NCBI GenBank assembly: GCA_944382905.1
Contig: CALWNU010000047.1
Coordinates: forward strand, 1 to 58,118
Origin: an uncultured Clostridia bacterium
GTDB taxonomy: Bacteria > Bacillota > Clostridia > Oscillospirales > Ruminococcaceae
Direction: 5' to 3'
DNA length: 58,118 nt
A program made the translations under genes and the position numbers. The notes beneath the pieces were generated by a model, which saw nothing but the letters and a program-made list of their open reading frames with translations, had not been told where the DNA came from and made no database searches. This document shows, in pieces, positions 37,486-46,257 of the stretch. Positions within the stretch are counted from its first letter, which is position 1. Every line of letters starts with the position of its first letter.

Positions 37486-39885
37486 ATGCCCAATTCATAT
37501 GATGTGGATGATATCCTGGAAGAAATCAAGCGGAAAAAAAGCGCGCGACCCAGCGCCGAATCCCATCCTCAGCCGGGAAAACAGACGGTTTGGGACCGGG
37601 TGGATGCTCCTTCCAGCAAACAGGAGCCAAAGAAACAGTTGGTGCAGCAGTCTGTTTCGGTAGAAGATTTGTCGAATTTTTTTGGAAGCAACGCAACATT
37701 TGATATCGGCGGAAAAGACAGAAAAGAAACCCGCACGGCGTCTTTGACTTCCGGCCCCAGGTACGAACAGGAACCGGCACCACAGGACGGGGATCGGGAA
37801 CCAGCGGGGAATCCTCCAGCGTTTGCCCAGGAGGAGCAGCAGGAAGCCCGGCAGGAATCGGCGGTGCCGTTTCGCCTGGACCTGGACCGCTGGGAAGAGG
37901 AGGAAGAACCGATTCGCCAGCCGGAAGAGGAAAAAACGCAGCTGAATATCCCGCTGTCCGTGACGCGGGAAGCGTCGCAATCGTTTGACCCGGAAGAGGA
38001 TTTGCAGAAAACCCAGAGCATTCCTTCGCCCAAGGCGGCCCAGCAGTTTGACTTTGAAAGCTTGCAGCGTTCCTTGCAGGAGCAGGAGGAAGAGGAAGAT
38101 CCCTTCCAGCGAGAGGAATCTGACCAGGAAGAGGAAAACGAAGGCGATGAGGATATTGAAGATTTCTGCTCGCCGGCGGATATCGAACCGATCCGGCATG
38201 ATCTGCGTTCCTCGCTGGTTTCGCTGAAAATCCGGATCGCGGTGGTAGCGGTACTCTTTGCTGGCGCGTTGTACTTAGCACTTTCTCAAATGGCCGGCCT
38301 TCCCGTTCCGCCCTTTTTGGACGCCGCGGGTCAGCCTCGGCTGTATCTGATCGCAAACCTGGCGCTGGTCATTGTGGCGGCGCTGGTGTGCAATACGACG
38401 GTAGGAGGCGGTTTGGCCTCGCTTTTGACCATGCATGCGGATTCGGATTCGCTAGCGGCCCTGGCTGTCATATCTACCATCATCCAAGGGGTTGCGGTGG
38501 CGGCTTTCCCGCAGAAGCTGAGCGAACAAAACATTGGGCTGTTCTTTGTGGCGGCGATTTTTGGGCTGCTGTGCAACGTATGGGGAAAAAAGCAGATTGT
38601 ATCCCGGATTGAAGGGAATTTCCGGGTCGTCAGTTCTGAGCGTCCGCAAAAAGCGGTACTGTTTTTAAAGAACAAAGAGTTGGCCAGGGAAATGTCCCGC
38701 GGGATGGAACTGAACCCGCCCACGTTGGTTTATGCCAGCAAGACAGGGTTCGTATCCCGATTTTTGGAACATTCCTACGAGCCGGATAACAGCGAAGGGC
38801 TGTTCCGGGTGGTGGCGCCGGTTGTGACCCTGTGCAGCCTGATTATCGGCGGCGTCAGCTATTACTTGACCCGGGATATTTTTACAGCGCTGACGGCTTT
38901 CAGCGCTGTGGTATGCGTAGCGTCCCCGGTAACCGCCACCCTTTATGACAACTATCCGTTGTTGCGAGCCCAGCGCAGCCTGAATCAAGAAGGGGCGCAG
39001 CTGACGGGGTTCGAAGCGGTGGACGCCTTCAGCACAGTCAATGGCGTGATGGTGGACGCCAGCGAGTTGTTCCCAAGCGACAATGTGATGCTGCACAATA
39101 TTAAAATGTTTGAAAAGAGGCGGATCGACGAGGCAATTCTCGACGCATCCAGTGCCTTGTGTTCTTTTGACGGCACGATTAAGAACGTCTTTTTGAAGAT
39201 TATCCAGGGGAAAATGGAAATGCTCAAAAAGGTGGAAAACCTGGTATATGAAGAAGGAATGGGTCTGTCCGCATGGGTGGACGGGAAACGGGTCTTGATC
39301 GGAAACAGCGCATTGATGCGCCACCACGAGATCTATACGCCGTCTGCGGATTATGAAGCCAAATACAAAGCCGGTGGACGGGACCTGATTTATCTTTCCA
39401 ATTCCGGGGAACTGACGGCGATGTTTGTGGTCAGCTATCAGCCAGATCCGGATATGGCCCAAGCGCTGTATGAATTGGAACGCAAAGGCATTGCTCTGAT
39501 TGTTCGGTCTACCGACCCCAATCTGACGGCGGAGAAAATCGCCCAGATTTATGATTTGCCGGAGGAAATGGTCCATGTAGTTTCTGCAAAATTACACGGG
39601 GATTTCGACCTTTTGACCAGCAAAAAGGATACGGCGCCTTCAGCGCTTTCCTTCCAAGGTGGGGCTGCTTCGCTGTTCCATGGCGTGGCGGCGGCCATCT
39701 CCGTGAAAAGCGCCATTGGGCTGGCGTCGGTGCTGCAGGTGGTGGGGATTCTGCTGGGCTACGGCATTATGACCGTATTCACCCTGCTGGGCGCCATGCA
39801 GAATGCCAACGGCTTGGCTGTGTTGGCGTTCCAGCTGCTATGGGGAGCTGGAACGATGCTGTTTTCCAACCTACGTCGCATCTAA
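37486..39885 (+). CDS. P-type-ATPase-like membrane protein lacking the catalytic motif
   Basis: A 799-residue protein. Residues 1-235 are hydrophilic, Gln/Glu-rich and probably disordered, starting with a DVDDILEEIKRKK helix. Hydrophobic segments follow at about 250-270, 285-303, 310-345, 350-368 and 440-490. Residues 490-740 resemble the P and N domains of a heavy-metal P-type ATPase (VASPVTATLYDNYPLL at the CPx helix, VLIGNSALM in the N-domain), and two C-terminal membrane segments close it. The phosphorylation motif DKTGT is replaced by D524-A-S-E-L, and GDGxND is absent. The protein can hardly pump ions and is best seen as a pseudoenzyme. GGAGGAG precedes ATG 37486; likely co-transcribed with rlmB. 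Confidence 0.7.
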   Translation: MPNSYDVDDILEEIKRKKSARPSAESHPQPGKQTVWDRVDAPSSKQEPKKQLVQQSVSVEDLSNFFGSNATFDIGGKDRKETRTASLTSGPRYEQEPAPQDGDREPAGNPPAFAQEEQQEARQESAVPFRLDLDRWEEEEEPIRQPEEEKTQLNIPLSVTREASQSFDPEEDLQKTQSIPSPKAAQQFDFESLQRSLQEQEEEEDPFQREESDQEEENEGDEDIEDFCSPADIEPIRHDLRSSLVSLKIRIAVVAVLFAGALYLALSQMAGLPVPPFLDAAGQPRLYLIANLALVIVAALVCNTTVGGGLASLLTMHADSDSLAALAVISTIIQGVAVAAFPQKLSEQNIGLFFVAAIFGLLCNVWGKKQIVSRIEGNFRVVSSERPQKAVLFLKNKELAREMSRGMELNPPTLVYASKTGFVSRFLEHSYEPDNSEGLFRVVAPVVTLCSLIIGGVSYYLTRDIFTALTAFSAVVCVASPVTATLYDNYPLLRAQRSLNQEGAQLTGFEAVDAFSTVNGVMVDASELFPSDNVMLHNIKMFEKRRIDEAILDASSALCSFDGTIKNVFLKIIQGKMEMLKKVENLVYEEGMGLSAWVDGKRVLIGNSALMRHHEIYTPSADYEAKYKAGGRDLIYLSNSGELTAMFVVSYQPDPDMAQALYELERKGIALIVRSTDPNLTAEKIAQIYDLPEEMVHVVSAKLHGDFDLLTSKKDTAPSALSFQGGAASLFHGVAAAISVKSAIGLASVLQVVGILLGYGIMTVFTLLGAMQNANGLAVLAFQLLWGAGTMLFSNLRRI

Positions 39886-39897
39886 ATCAAACGGTTC

Positions 39898-39930
39898 AAA
39901 AAGGCGCCTGCTGCGGTAGGCGCCTTTTTT
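39898..39930 (+). terminator. Terminator of the rlmB/P-type-ATPase-like unit
   Basis: AAAAAGGCGCCT (39898-39909) and AGGCGCCTTTTTT (39918-39930) form a hairpin with a T run. Confidence 0.9.
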
Positions 39931-39950
39931 GATTTGCGCCAGAAAAAAGG

Positions 39951-39979
39951 TTGACAAATGTGGGATAACTATATATGAT
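39951..39979 (+). promoter_or_regulatory. Promoter of the chromate-transporter operon
   Basis: TTGACA (39951-39956), 17-base spacer, TATGAT (39974-39979). Confidence 0.8.
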
Positions 39980-39996
39980 ACCTTTGGAGACAATAT

Positions 39997-40012
39997 GAAT
40001 TATTTATAATTC
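39997..40012. promoter_or_regulatory. Palindrome downstream of the chr promoter, possible LysR site
   Basis: GAATTAT-TT-ATAATTC is a perfect 16-base palindrome about 18 bases after the -10 box. It could be bound by the LysR-type product of the third gene in the operon; LysR sites are usually further upstream, so this is tentative. Confidence 0.4.
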
Positions 40013-40058
40013 GTATATCTCCCATATTTAAAAAAATATAATTAGGAAGGGCGTTACA

Positions 40059-40604
40059 ATGAAAGAACTGTGGGATTTGTTCTGGACCTTTGCCCGCATC
40101 GGAGGGCTGACGTTTGGCGGCGGGTATGCGATGCTACCGATGCTGCAGCGGGAAGTGGTAGAAAAACGCAATTGGGCGACTGATGAAGAACTGATGGATT
40201 ACTATGCCATCGGCCAATGTACGCCGGGCATTATTGCGGTCAATACGGCGACCTTTGTAGGACAGAAGACCAAAGGCATTGTCGGCGGCATTGTGGCAAC
40301 GCTGGGGGTGGTATTCCCGTCGCTGGTGATTATTACAATCATCGCAGCGTTTATTCAGAATTTTGCGGATCTGGAAATTGTGAAAAACGCCTTTGCCGGG
40401 ATTCGGGTATGCGTATGCGTATTGATTTTCAACGCGGTGGTCAAGCTGCTGAAGAGCTCCGTGATTGATAAGGCGACGCTGGCGATTTATCTGGTGGTGG
40501 CCATTGGGTCGGTTTTGACCAGCATTTCTCCGATTATTTTTGTTCTTTTCGCAGCTGCGGCGGGGATCCTGCTGCAAAATTGGAAGGGGGCTGCTTCGAA
40601 ATGA
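40059..40604 (+). CDS. Chromate transporter family protein, first half
   Basis: A 181-residue membrane protein of the short-chain CHR family. GGLTFGGGYAMLPMLQRE, followed by YYAIGQCTPGIIAVNTATFVG, is the family signature. Short-chain CHR proteins come in pairs of adjacent genes whose products insert in opposite orientation and work together; the natural substrate in anaerobes may not be chromate. AGGAAGGG precedes the ATG. It overlaps the next gene by four bases (ATGA). Confidence 0.9.
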   Translation: MKELWDLFWTFARIGGLTFGGGYAMLPMLQREVVEKRNWATDEELMDYYAIGQCTPGIIAVNTATFVGQKTKGIVGGIVATLGVVFPSLVIITIIAAFIQNFADLEIVKNAFAGIRVCVCVLIFNAVVKLLKSSVIDKATLAIYLVVAIGSVLTSISPIIFVLFAAAAGILLQNWKGAASK

Positions 40605-41176
40605 TCTACCTGAGGCTGTTTTACGAGTTTTTCAAAGCAGGTTTGTTTTCCATTGGCGGAGGCTTGGCGACCTTGCCTTTCCTGTATCATATTTCGGATA
40701 CCACCGGTTGGTTTACCCATAGCAAGCTGGCGGACATGGTAGCGATTTCCGAGTCCACCCCGGGGCCGATCGGGGTCAATATGGCAACCTATGTCGGCTT
40801 TACGACCAAAGGCATTTTGGGCGCGGTGGTGGCCACCATCGGTCTGATCACGCCTTCGATTATCGTCATTTTGATCATCGCCGGCTTTTTGAAAGCGTTC
40901 CGGGACAACCGGTATGTCAAAGGCGCGTTTTACGGATTGCGTCCCGCTTCTACCGGGCTGATCACTGCGGCGGGGGTTTCGGTGGTGATGATCTCCCTTG
41001 TCCAGTGGGATTTGTTCCAGCAAACCGGTTCCATCTGGGATTTGTTCCATTGGAAAGGGCTGCTGCTGGCGGTGGTGATTTTCCTTTTGACCAAGGTCTT
41101 TAAAAAGCTGCATCCGGCGGTATTTATCGGAGCTTCCGCCGTCGTGGGCATTTTGTTCGGATTTGCAGGGGTGTAA
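40601..41176 (+). CDS. Chromate transporter family protein, second half
   Basis: A 191-residue membrane protein with FKAGLFSIGGGLATLPFLYHI and MVAISESTPGPIGVNMATYVGF, the counterpart of the preceding gene. ATG 40601 overlaps the stop of the first gene and has GGAAGGGGG ten bases upstream. The LysR gene follows two bases after its stop, so all three are one operon. Confidence 0.9.
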   Translation: MIYLRLFYEFFKAGLFSIGGGLATLPFLYHISDTTGWFTHSKLADMVAISESTPGPIGVNMATYVGFTTKGILGAVVATIGLITPSIIVILIIAGFLKAFRDNRYVKGAFYGLRPASTGLITAAGVSVVMISLVQWDLFQQTGSIWDLFHWKGLLLAVVIFLLTKVFKKLHPAVFIGASAVVGILFGFAGV

Positions 41177-41178
41177 AG

Positions 41179-42051
41179 ATGAATATTAAGCAGTTGCAGT
41201 ACTTTGTGACGATTGTGGAAAGCGGGACGATTACAGCGGCTGCCAGAAAGTTGGGCATTTCCCAGCCGCCGTTGAGCGCACAGATGAAACTGCTGGAAGA
41301 GGAACTGGGCATCACCCTGATGGAACGGGGCGCGCGGCAGGTGCGCCTGACCGATGCGGGCCGGATCCTGTACCGGCGGGCGATTGCTATTGTAGAATTA
41401 ACGGATACGACCTTAAAGGAACTGACCGATTTCCGCACGGGAAATGCAGGCATTTTGCGGCTGGGGACCGTATCCTCCTGCGGCATCGGGCTGTTAAAAA
41501 GCAAGATGGCTGCGTTCCGGCAAAAGTTCCCGGACGTGCGGTTCGAAATCTACGAGGGAAACACGCTGGACCTGGCAGACAAGATCCAGAACGGCGTGAT
41601 TGACCTGGCGATTGTCCGGGCGCCTTTCCGCTCTGAAGAATTTTCCTGCATTTTCTTGGAAGAGGAGCCAATGGTGGCGGTAGGCGAAGAACACTTTTTT
41701 GCCAAACTGCCCTGGGACTCCGCCACCTTGTCCGATCTGGCGGGGTTGCCGCTGATCTGTTATCGACGGTGGGAATCCCTGATCCGGGCTTCTTTTGAGG
41801 AAGAGGGGGTGCGGCCGGATATCTATTGCTTGAATGACGACGCCAGGACTTCTTTGATGTGGGCGGCTGCCGGATTGGGCGTTGCCATTGTGCCGCGGTC
41901 CATCTGCTCCGCCGTATCTCGCAACGGCATGGTGTATAAAAAGATCCGGGAAAAGGGAATGTATACCAGGATGGCTGCCATTCGGAAAAAAGGCGGATAC
42001 TGTTCGCCGCTGATGCAGGAATTTTTGATGATTTTTTCCCAGCAGGATTGA
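41179..42051 (+). CDS. LysR-family transcriptional regulator
   Basis: A 290-residue LysR protein: N-terminal winged helix-turn-helix (MNIKQLQYFVTIVESGTITAA to SQPPLSAQMKLLEEELGITLMER, residues 1-55) and a substrate-binding co-inducer domain from about residue 90. It is the last gene of the chromate-transporter operon and probably regulates it; co-transcription instead of divergent arrangement is less common for LysR regulators. Confidence 0.9.
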   Translation: MNIKQLQYFVTIVESGTITAAARKLGISQPPLSAQMKLLEEELGITLMERGARQVRLTDAGRILYRRAIAIVELTDTTLKELTDFRTGNAGILRLGTVSSCGIGLLKSKMAAFRQKFPDVRFEIYEGNTLDLADKIQNGVIDLAIVRAPFRSEEFSCIFLEEEPMVAVGEEHFFAKLPWDSATLSDLAGLPLICYRRWESLIRASFEEEGVRPDIYCLNDDARTSLMWAAAGLGVAIVPRSICSAVSRNGMVYKKIREKGMYTRMAAIRKKGGYCSPLMQEFLMIFSQQD

Positions 42052-42061
42052 GGCCATAATA

Positions 42062-42105
42062 AAAAAACAAGCCAGGAAAGCCGCGGCTTTCCTGGCTTGT
42101 TTTTT
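42062..42105. terminator. Bidirectional terminator between the LysR gene and the MATE gene
   Basis: A 44-base perfect palindrome with A and T runs at its ends, centred on GCCGCGGC. Confidence 0.93.
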
Positions 42106-42124
42106 GTTATTCACAGGGACGTTT

Positions 42125-43513
42125 TTATTCTACACCGGGTTCCGGTTCGGAGAGCTGTACCGCTGTTTTGGATCGCCAATTCCCTTTGAAATAATAGATG
42201 CTGATCAAAACGCAGTTGACCACCATTGCGCTGGCCATTGCCACAAACAGTCCCATGTACTGATGGGGGAGGACGGCGGCAAAATAGGCCACAGGGATCC
42301 GGATGAACAAGCCGCACAGCGAAGTGACCATGGGGGCAATGGATGCGCCTGCGCCACGCATAGCGCCGCTGACCACCGCGCCGATGCCCATAATCGTATA
42401 CACGAACGCCAAAAAGCGCAGGCCTTTCATCGCCATTTCGATAACCGGCTCATTATTGGTGAAAGCCCGAATGAGATAGTGCCCGAACAGTAGGAACAGT
42501 ACCCCCATCACAAGGCCGATTCCGATGACCATTGCGGTGGAAGCATGGATTCCTTTTTTGGTGCGGTCCAGCTTGCCGGCGCCCATATTCTGGCCGACAA
42601 ACGTAGCGATGGCGCTTCCCAGCCCCATCATGGGCATGACGGCGAACCCATCCACCTTCATAATGATGCTGTTGGCGGCAATGAAATCAGAACCAAACCC
42701 GTTGGCAAACGACTGGACGATCATCATGCCGGCGGAAAAGGTCATTTCCTGCACGCCGGAAGGCAGCCCCAGGCGCAGAATGTGCCCCAGGCTGTTCTTG
42801 TTGATCCCCAGGCGGCGGAAATTAATCCTGGCGGCATATCCGCCGAAATGGATGCGCAACAGGACCAATACCGCAGAGGAACACTGAGACAGCAACGTTG
42901 CCCAAGCAACGCCTGCTACGCCCATATTCAGGTAGATCACGAATACCAGGTCCAGCACCACGTTCATGACGGAACAGAAAATCAAAAAGATCAGCGGCCA
43001 CCGGGAATCCCCCATGCCGCGCAGGATTCCGCTGCCCATATTGTATATCAGGTTCCCAATGGTTGCAAAAAAGATAATAGAAAGATAGGTGGCGGCGTCT
43101 TCCAGAATGTTGTCCGGCGTCCGCATCAAATCGAGGATGCCGCGGCTGAGCAAAACGCCCAGCACGGTGATGGCGGCGCCGAGAATCAGCGTCAGGGTAA
43201 ACGCCGTATTGATGGCGTCTTCCAATTGCTGCTGCCGTTTTGCGCCAAAACACTGCGCGATCAAGATGCCGGCGCCCATGGAAAGACCAAAAAACAGGGC
43301 GTTAAAGCACATCATGACAGAAAAACAAACGCCGACGGCGGCCAATGCGTCAGAGCCGACGAAGTTGCCGACAACCACCGAGTCAGCCACGTTATACAAC
43401 TGGTTGACAATGTTCCCAGCAATCAGCGGAAGCGCAAAAAGGGTCAGTTTCGAGACGATGCCGCCTTCCGTCAGGTCTCCTTTGCGAACCGTAGAAGAAT
43501 TTGACTGTGCCAT
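42125..43513 (-). CDS. MATE-family multidrug/cation antiporter
   Basis: A 462-residue protein with twelve hydrophobic segments. The MATE signature is clear: GDLTEGGIVSKLTLFALPLIAGNIVNQLYNVADSVVVGNFVG at the N-terminus and the matching VDGFAVMPMMGLGSAIATFVGQNMGAG in the second half. Exports drugs or metabolites using Na+ or H+; substrate unknown. ATG 43513 follows GAAGGAG; the frame opens slightly upstream. Its promoter is flanked by an inverted repeat suggesting a repressor. Confidence 0.93.
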   Translation of the reverse strand: MAQSNSSTVRKGDLTEGGIVSKLTLFALPLIAGNIVNQLYNVADSVVVGNFVGSDALAAVGVCFSVMMCFNALFFGLSMGAGILIAQCFGAKRQQQLEDAINTAFTLTLILGAAITVLGVLLSRGILDLMRTPDNILEDAATYLSIIFFATIGNLIYNMGSGILRGMGDSRWPLIFLIFCSVMNVVLDLVFVIYLNMGVAGVAWATLLSQCSSAVLVLLRIHFGGYAARINFRRLGINKNSLGHILRLGLPSGVQEMTFSAGMMIVQSFANGFGSDFIAANSIIMKVDGFAVMPMMGLGSAIATFVGQNMGAGKLDRTKKGIHASTAMVIGIGLVMGVLFLLFGHYLIRAFTNNEPVIEMAMKGLRFLAFVYTIMGIGAVVSGAMRGAGASIAPMVTSLCGLFIRIPVAYFAAVLPHQYMGLFVAMASAMVVNCVLISIYYFKGNWRSKTAVQLSEPEPGVE

Positions 43514-43562
43514 GAAAAACTCCTTCCTCAAAAACAAAATCGACTTTTAGAGCAACATTACA

Positions 43563-43590
43563 ATTTTATCAATTTTGAATCAAATGTCAA
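43563..43590 (-). promoter_or_regulatory. Promoter of the MATE gene
   Basis: On the minus strand TTGACA (43590-43585), 16-base spacer, TAAAAT (43568-43563). Confidence 0.6.
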
Positions 43591-43601
43591 CATTGATAAA
43601 A
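43564..43601. promoter_or_regulatory. Inverted repeat spanning the MATE promoter
   Basis: TTTTATCAAT (43564-43573) and ATTGATAAAA (43592-43601) are a perfect 10-bp inverted repeat with an 18-base spacer, one arm on the -10 and the other just upstream of the -35. A likely operator of an unlinked regulator. Confidence 0.45.
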
Positions 43602-43640
43602 AACAGGCAAAATCGACTCAAGGAAGGATGTTGCACGAAA

Positions 43641-43690
43641 AAGACGGCCGGACGTTTCGTTGGAAAACGAATCGTCCGGCCGCCTTTTTT
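43641..43690 (-). terminator. Terminator of the S1-domain gene
   Basis: A 50-base hairpin with arms GACGGCCGGACG and CGTCCGGCCGCC and poly-T on the minus strand lies just past the end of the S1-domain gene; the plus strand also has a T run. Confidence 0.85.
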
Positions 43691-43721
43691 AGGCTGCGAG
43701 GCAGCCGTATTAGAGGCGCCG

Positions 43722-44669
43722 TTAAAAGCTGGGAGATCCTGCTTCGTCAAACCGGCTTTCCACCAATTTGGCGCAGGATTCCGGGGAATAGCGCCAATAG
43801 GATAGATGGTCCTCGGTGATAAAATAACGGAACGGCTGGGTTGGATAAGTCGCGTCAAAGGCGTCTACAAGGATTAGTTTTACTTTCATCTTTTCCGGGA
43901 TCAGGCTTTTGATGAATACGCTGGCATGCTGGCCAGGGAATACATCATTTCTCGGTTCCGCCAGCCCGGCCAGGTTTGGCGTCAGTTCGATAAAAATTCC
44001 ATAGCTTTCCGAAGAGCGGATGATGCCCGCGACCGTTTCGCCGGCGGAAAAGAGCGCCGCGTTTTCTTCCCAACTGCCCAGCAGTTCCTTGTGGGTCAGC
44101 GAGACGCGGCCGTCCGGTTCGATCTGGCGGACGACGGCACGAATCTGCTGTCCGGGCGTAAAGCGGTCCCTGGGATGCGAAATCCGGGAAACGGAAATCG
44201 CGTCGATGGGGATCAGCGAAGGGATTCCGCAGCCGATATCCACAAACGCGCCGAAGGGTTCTAAATGCGTGACCCGTGCCGAGATGATATCCCCGGGACG
44301 AAGGCGCTTGATATATTGTTCCATACATTCTTCCTGCACCTGGCGCCGGGACAGGATGGCGACCTGGCTGCCGTCTGCCTCTTTCAAAAAGCGCAGGATG
44401 CGGAAGCATACCGCCTTGTTGACCCGTGAAATCAGGGCAATGTCTTTGGTAGAACCGTCCTGGATGCCGATGGCACCCTCCTGTTTGGGGATGATTCCTT
44501 TCATACAGCCCAGGTCCACAATCAGATTGTGGCTGGAATCGCATAACGCGGCACGCCCTTCCAGGATCCGTCCTTCCCGCCAGCTTTCCTGCAGCGCGGC
44601 GGCGCTTTTCATCGCGGAGATATTTTCCGGGGTATTCCATAAACAGCCTTCCGGCAGATATCGTTCCAT
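43722..44669 (-). CDS. S1 RNA-binding domain protein (ribosomal protein S1-like)
   Basis: A 315-residue cytoplasmic protein with three S1-like segments: residues about 30-95 (AALCDSSHNLIVDLGCMKGIIP), the clearest at 125-195 (PGDIISARVTHLEPFGAFVDIGCGIPSLIP), and 205-270 (GETVAGIIRSSESYGIFIELTPNLAGL). It is shorter than S1 (four to six domains) and such proteins are common in Clostridia as RpsA homologues; the RNA target is unknown. GGAGG precedes ATG 44669. Monocistronic. Confidence 0.85.
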   Translation of the reverse strand: MERYLPEGCLWNTPENISAMKSAAALQESWREGRILEGRAALCDSSHNLIVDLGCMKGIIPKQEGAIGIQDGSTKDIALISRVNKAVCFRILRFLKEADGSQVAILSRRQVQEECMEQYIKRLRPGDIISARVTHLEPFGAFVDIGCGIPSLIPIDAISVSRISHPRDRFTPGQQIRAVVRQIEPDGRVSLTHKELLGSWEENAALFSAGETVAGIIRSSESYGIFIELTPNLAGLAEPRNDVFPGQHASVFIKSLIPEKMKVKLILVDAFDATYPTQPFRYFITEDHLSYWRYSPESCAKLVESRFDEAGSPSF

Positions 44670-44857
44670 TTTTTCCTCCATTCTGCCCGGCTTTGTTTCA
44701 TCCTTTGCCGTGCATTTATTCCCATGGGCATTCTCTGGAAAATATATATGAAACGATACCGCGGGATATACCGGTGAAAATAAGGAGATCCATGGGGAGA
44801 TCTTTTTAGAATCTCGGACAGAGTAGGGGGAAAATAGTGGCATTTCGGGAAAAAATC

Positions 44858-44866
44858 TGGTATACT
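44858..44866 (+). promoter_or_regulatory. Extended -10 promoter of the DUF951-prfA region
   Basis: TGGTATACT at 44858-44866; weak -35. Confidence 0.45.
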
Positions 44867-44901
44867 ATCTTTTATATGCAGGAAAAGAGAGGTGGCGCTT
44901 A

Positions 44902-45093
44902 ATGGACGTTCAGGTAGGCGATGTGTTGACCATGAAAAAGAAGCATCCCTGCGGTGAAAACCATTTTTTAGTGCTTCGGGTTGGGATGGATTTTAAAATC
45001 CGCTGCGTGGGCTGTGGACGGGAAGTGATGGTGCCGCGCAGCAAGGTGGAAAAGAACATCCGGAAAATATCCCGCGAGGGGGAGCACACCTAG
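44902..45093 (+). CDS. DUF951 domain protein
   Basis: A 63-residue protein with the family pattern: VGDVLTMKKKHPCGENHFLVLRVGMDFKIRC-VGCGREVMVPRSKVEK. One Cys, one His and a CxxC pair could hold a zinc ion. Conserved in Firmicutes, often next to ychF or translation genes; function unknown. GAGAGGTGG precedes the ATG. It precedes prfA by 66 bases. Confidence 0.9.
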   Translation: MDVQVGDVLTMKKKHPCGENHFLVLRVGMDFKIRCVGCGREVMVPRSKVEKNIRKISREGEHT

Positions 45094-45159
45094 CGCTTTG
45101 CGTTGGCAGAAAAGAACCGGATCAATGGCAAAAGTTAACCAAACCACGGAGGAAATGAA

Positions 45160-46257
45160 ATGTTTGAAAAATTAAAAGATGTTGCCGCCCGCTATGAACA
45201 GATCAATGAAAGACTGATGGATCCGGCAGTGGTGAGCGACAATAACCAATATAAAGCGCTGATGAAAGAGCACAAATCCCTGACGCCGATTGTCGAGACC
45301 TATCGGGAGTATGAAAAGGCCCAGGCCGCGATGGAAGAGGCAAAGGAATTGTTGGAAGAAGGCGGATTGGACCACGATTTCAAGGAAATCGTGGAAGAGC
45401 AGCTGTCCGACAGCCGCAGCGAGATGGACCGTTTGGGCGAACAGCTCAAGATCCTGCTGCTGCCCAAAGATCCCAATGACGATAAAAACGTCATTATTGA
45501 AATCCGCGGCGGCGCCGGCGGAGACGAGGCCGCTTTGTTCGCCAATTCCCTGTTCCGGATGTATTCCATGTATGCGGAAAGCAAACGTTGGAAAACGGAA
45601 ATTTTAAGCGCCAATGAAACGGAATTGGGCGGGTTTAAAGAAGTTAGCTTCTCCATTGAAGGGGAAGGCGCCTACTCCAAACTAAAATTTGAAAGCGGCG
45701 TCCACCGCGTCCAACGGGTGCCGGAGACCGAAACCCAGGGCCGGATCCACACCTCAACGGTGACGGTAGCGGTGCTGCCGGAGGCGGAAGAGGTGGAATT
45801 GGAAATTGCGCCCGGCGATCTGCAGATTGATACCTATCGTTCCAGCGGCGCCGGCGGGCAGCATGTCAATAAAACCGAATCTGCTATCCGGATTACCCAT
45901 CTGCCGACGGGTACGGTGGTAGAATGCCAGGATGAGCGCAGCCAGCATAAGAACAAGGAAAAAGCGATGAAAATCCTGCGTTCTCGGTTGTATGAGCGGA
46001 TGCTGGAGGAACAAAACGAAAAAATCGCTTCCGAACGCCGCCTGCAGGTTGGGACAGGGGACCGGTCGGAGCGGATTCGGACCTACAATTACCCGCAAGG
46101 CAGGATGACCGATCATCGGATCGGGCTGACGCTGTACCGGCTGGAAGCGATTTTGAACGGGGATCTGGACGAGGTGGTAGACGCGCTGCGCGCCTACGAT
46201 CAGGCGGAAAAGCTCAAAAGTCAGGGAGATGGGTCGGATGGAAACCAAACTCTTTAA
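45160..46257 (+). CDS. prfA: Peptide chain release factor 1
   Basis: Recognises UAA and UAG stop codons and triggers peptide release. [24 protein letters not shown] contains the catalytic GGQ; the anticodon tripeptide is P-E-T in [17 protein letters not shown]. 365 residues, slightly longer than the usual 355-360. CGGAGG precedes ATG 45160. It overlaps tsaC by 20 bases; the prfA-tsaC linkage is common in Firmicutes, where prmC often lies between them but is absent here. Confidence 0.97.
   Translation: MFEKLKDVAARYEQINERLMDPAVVSDNNQYKALMKEHKSLTPIVETYREYEKAQAAMEEAKELLEEGGLDHDFKEIVEEQLSDSRSEMDRLGEQLKILLLPKDPNDDKNVIIEIRGGAGGDEAALFANSLFRMYSMYAESKRWKTEILSANETELGGFKEVSFSIEGEGAYSKLKFESGVHRVQRVPETETQGRIHTSTVTVAVLPEAEEVELEIAPGDLQIDTYRSSGAGGQHVNKTESAIRITHLPTGTVVECQDERSQHKNKEKAMKILRSRLYERMLEEQNEKIASERRLQVGTGDRSERIRTYNYPQGRMTDHRIGLTLYRLEAILNGDLDEVVDALRAYDQAEKLKSQGDGSDGNQTL

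Noticed and set aside
42545..43504. 319-codon plus-strand frame opposite the MATE gene
   Set aside because: Composition is His/Gln-rich nonsense typical of antisense reading; the MATE signature is intact on the minus strand.
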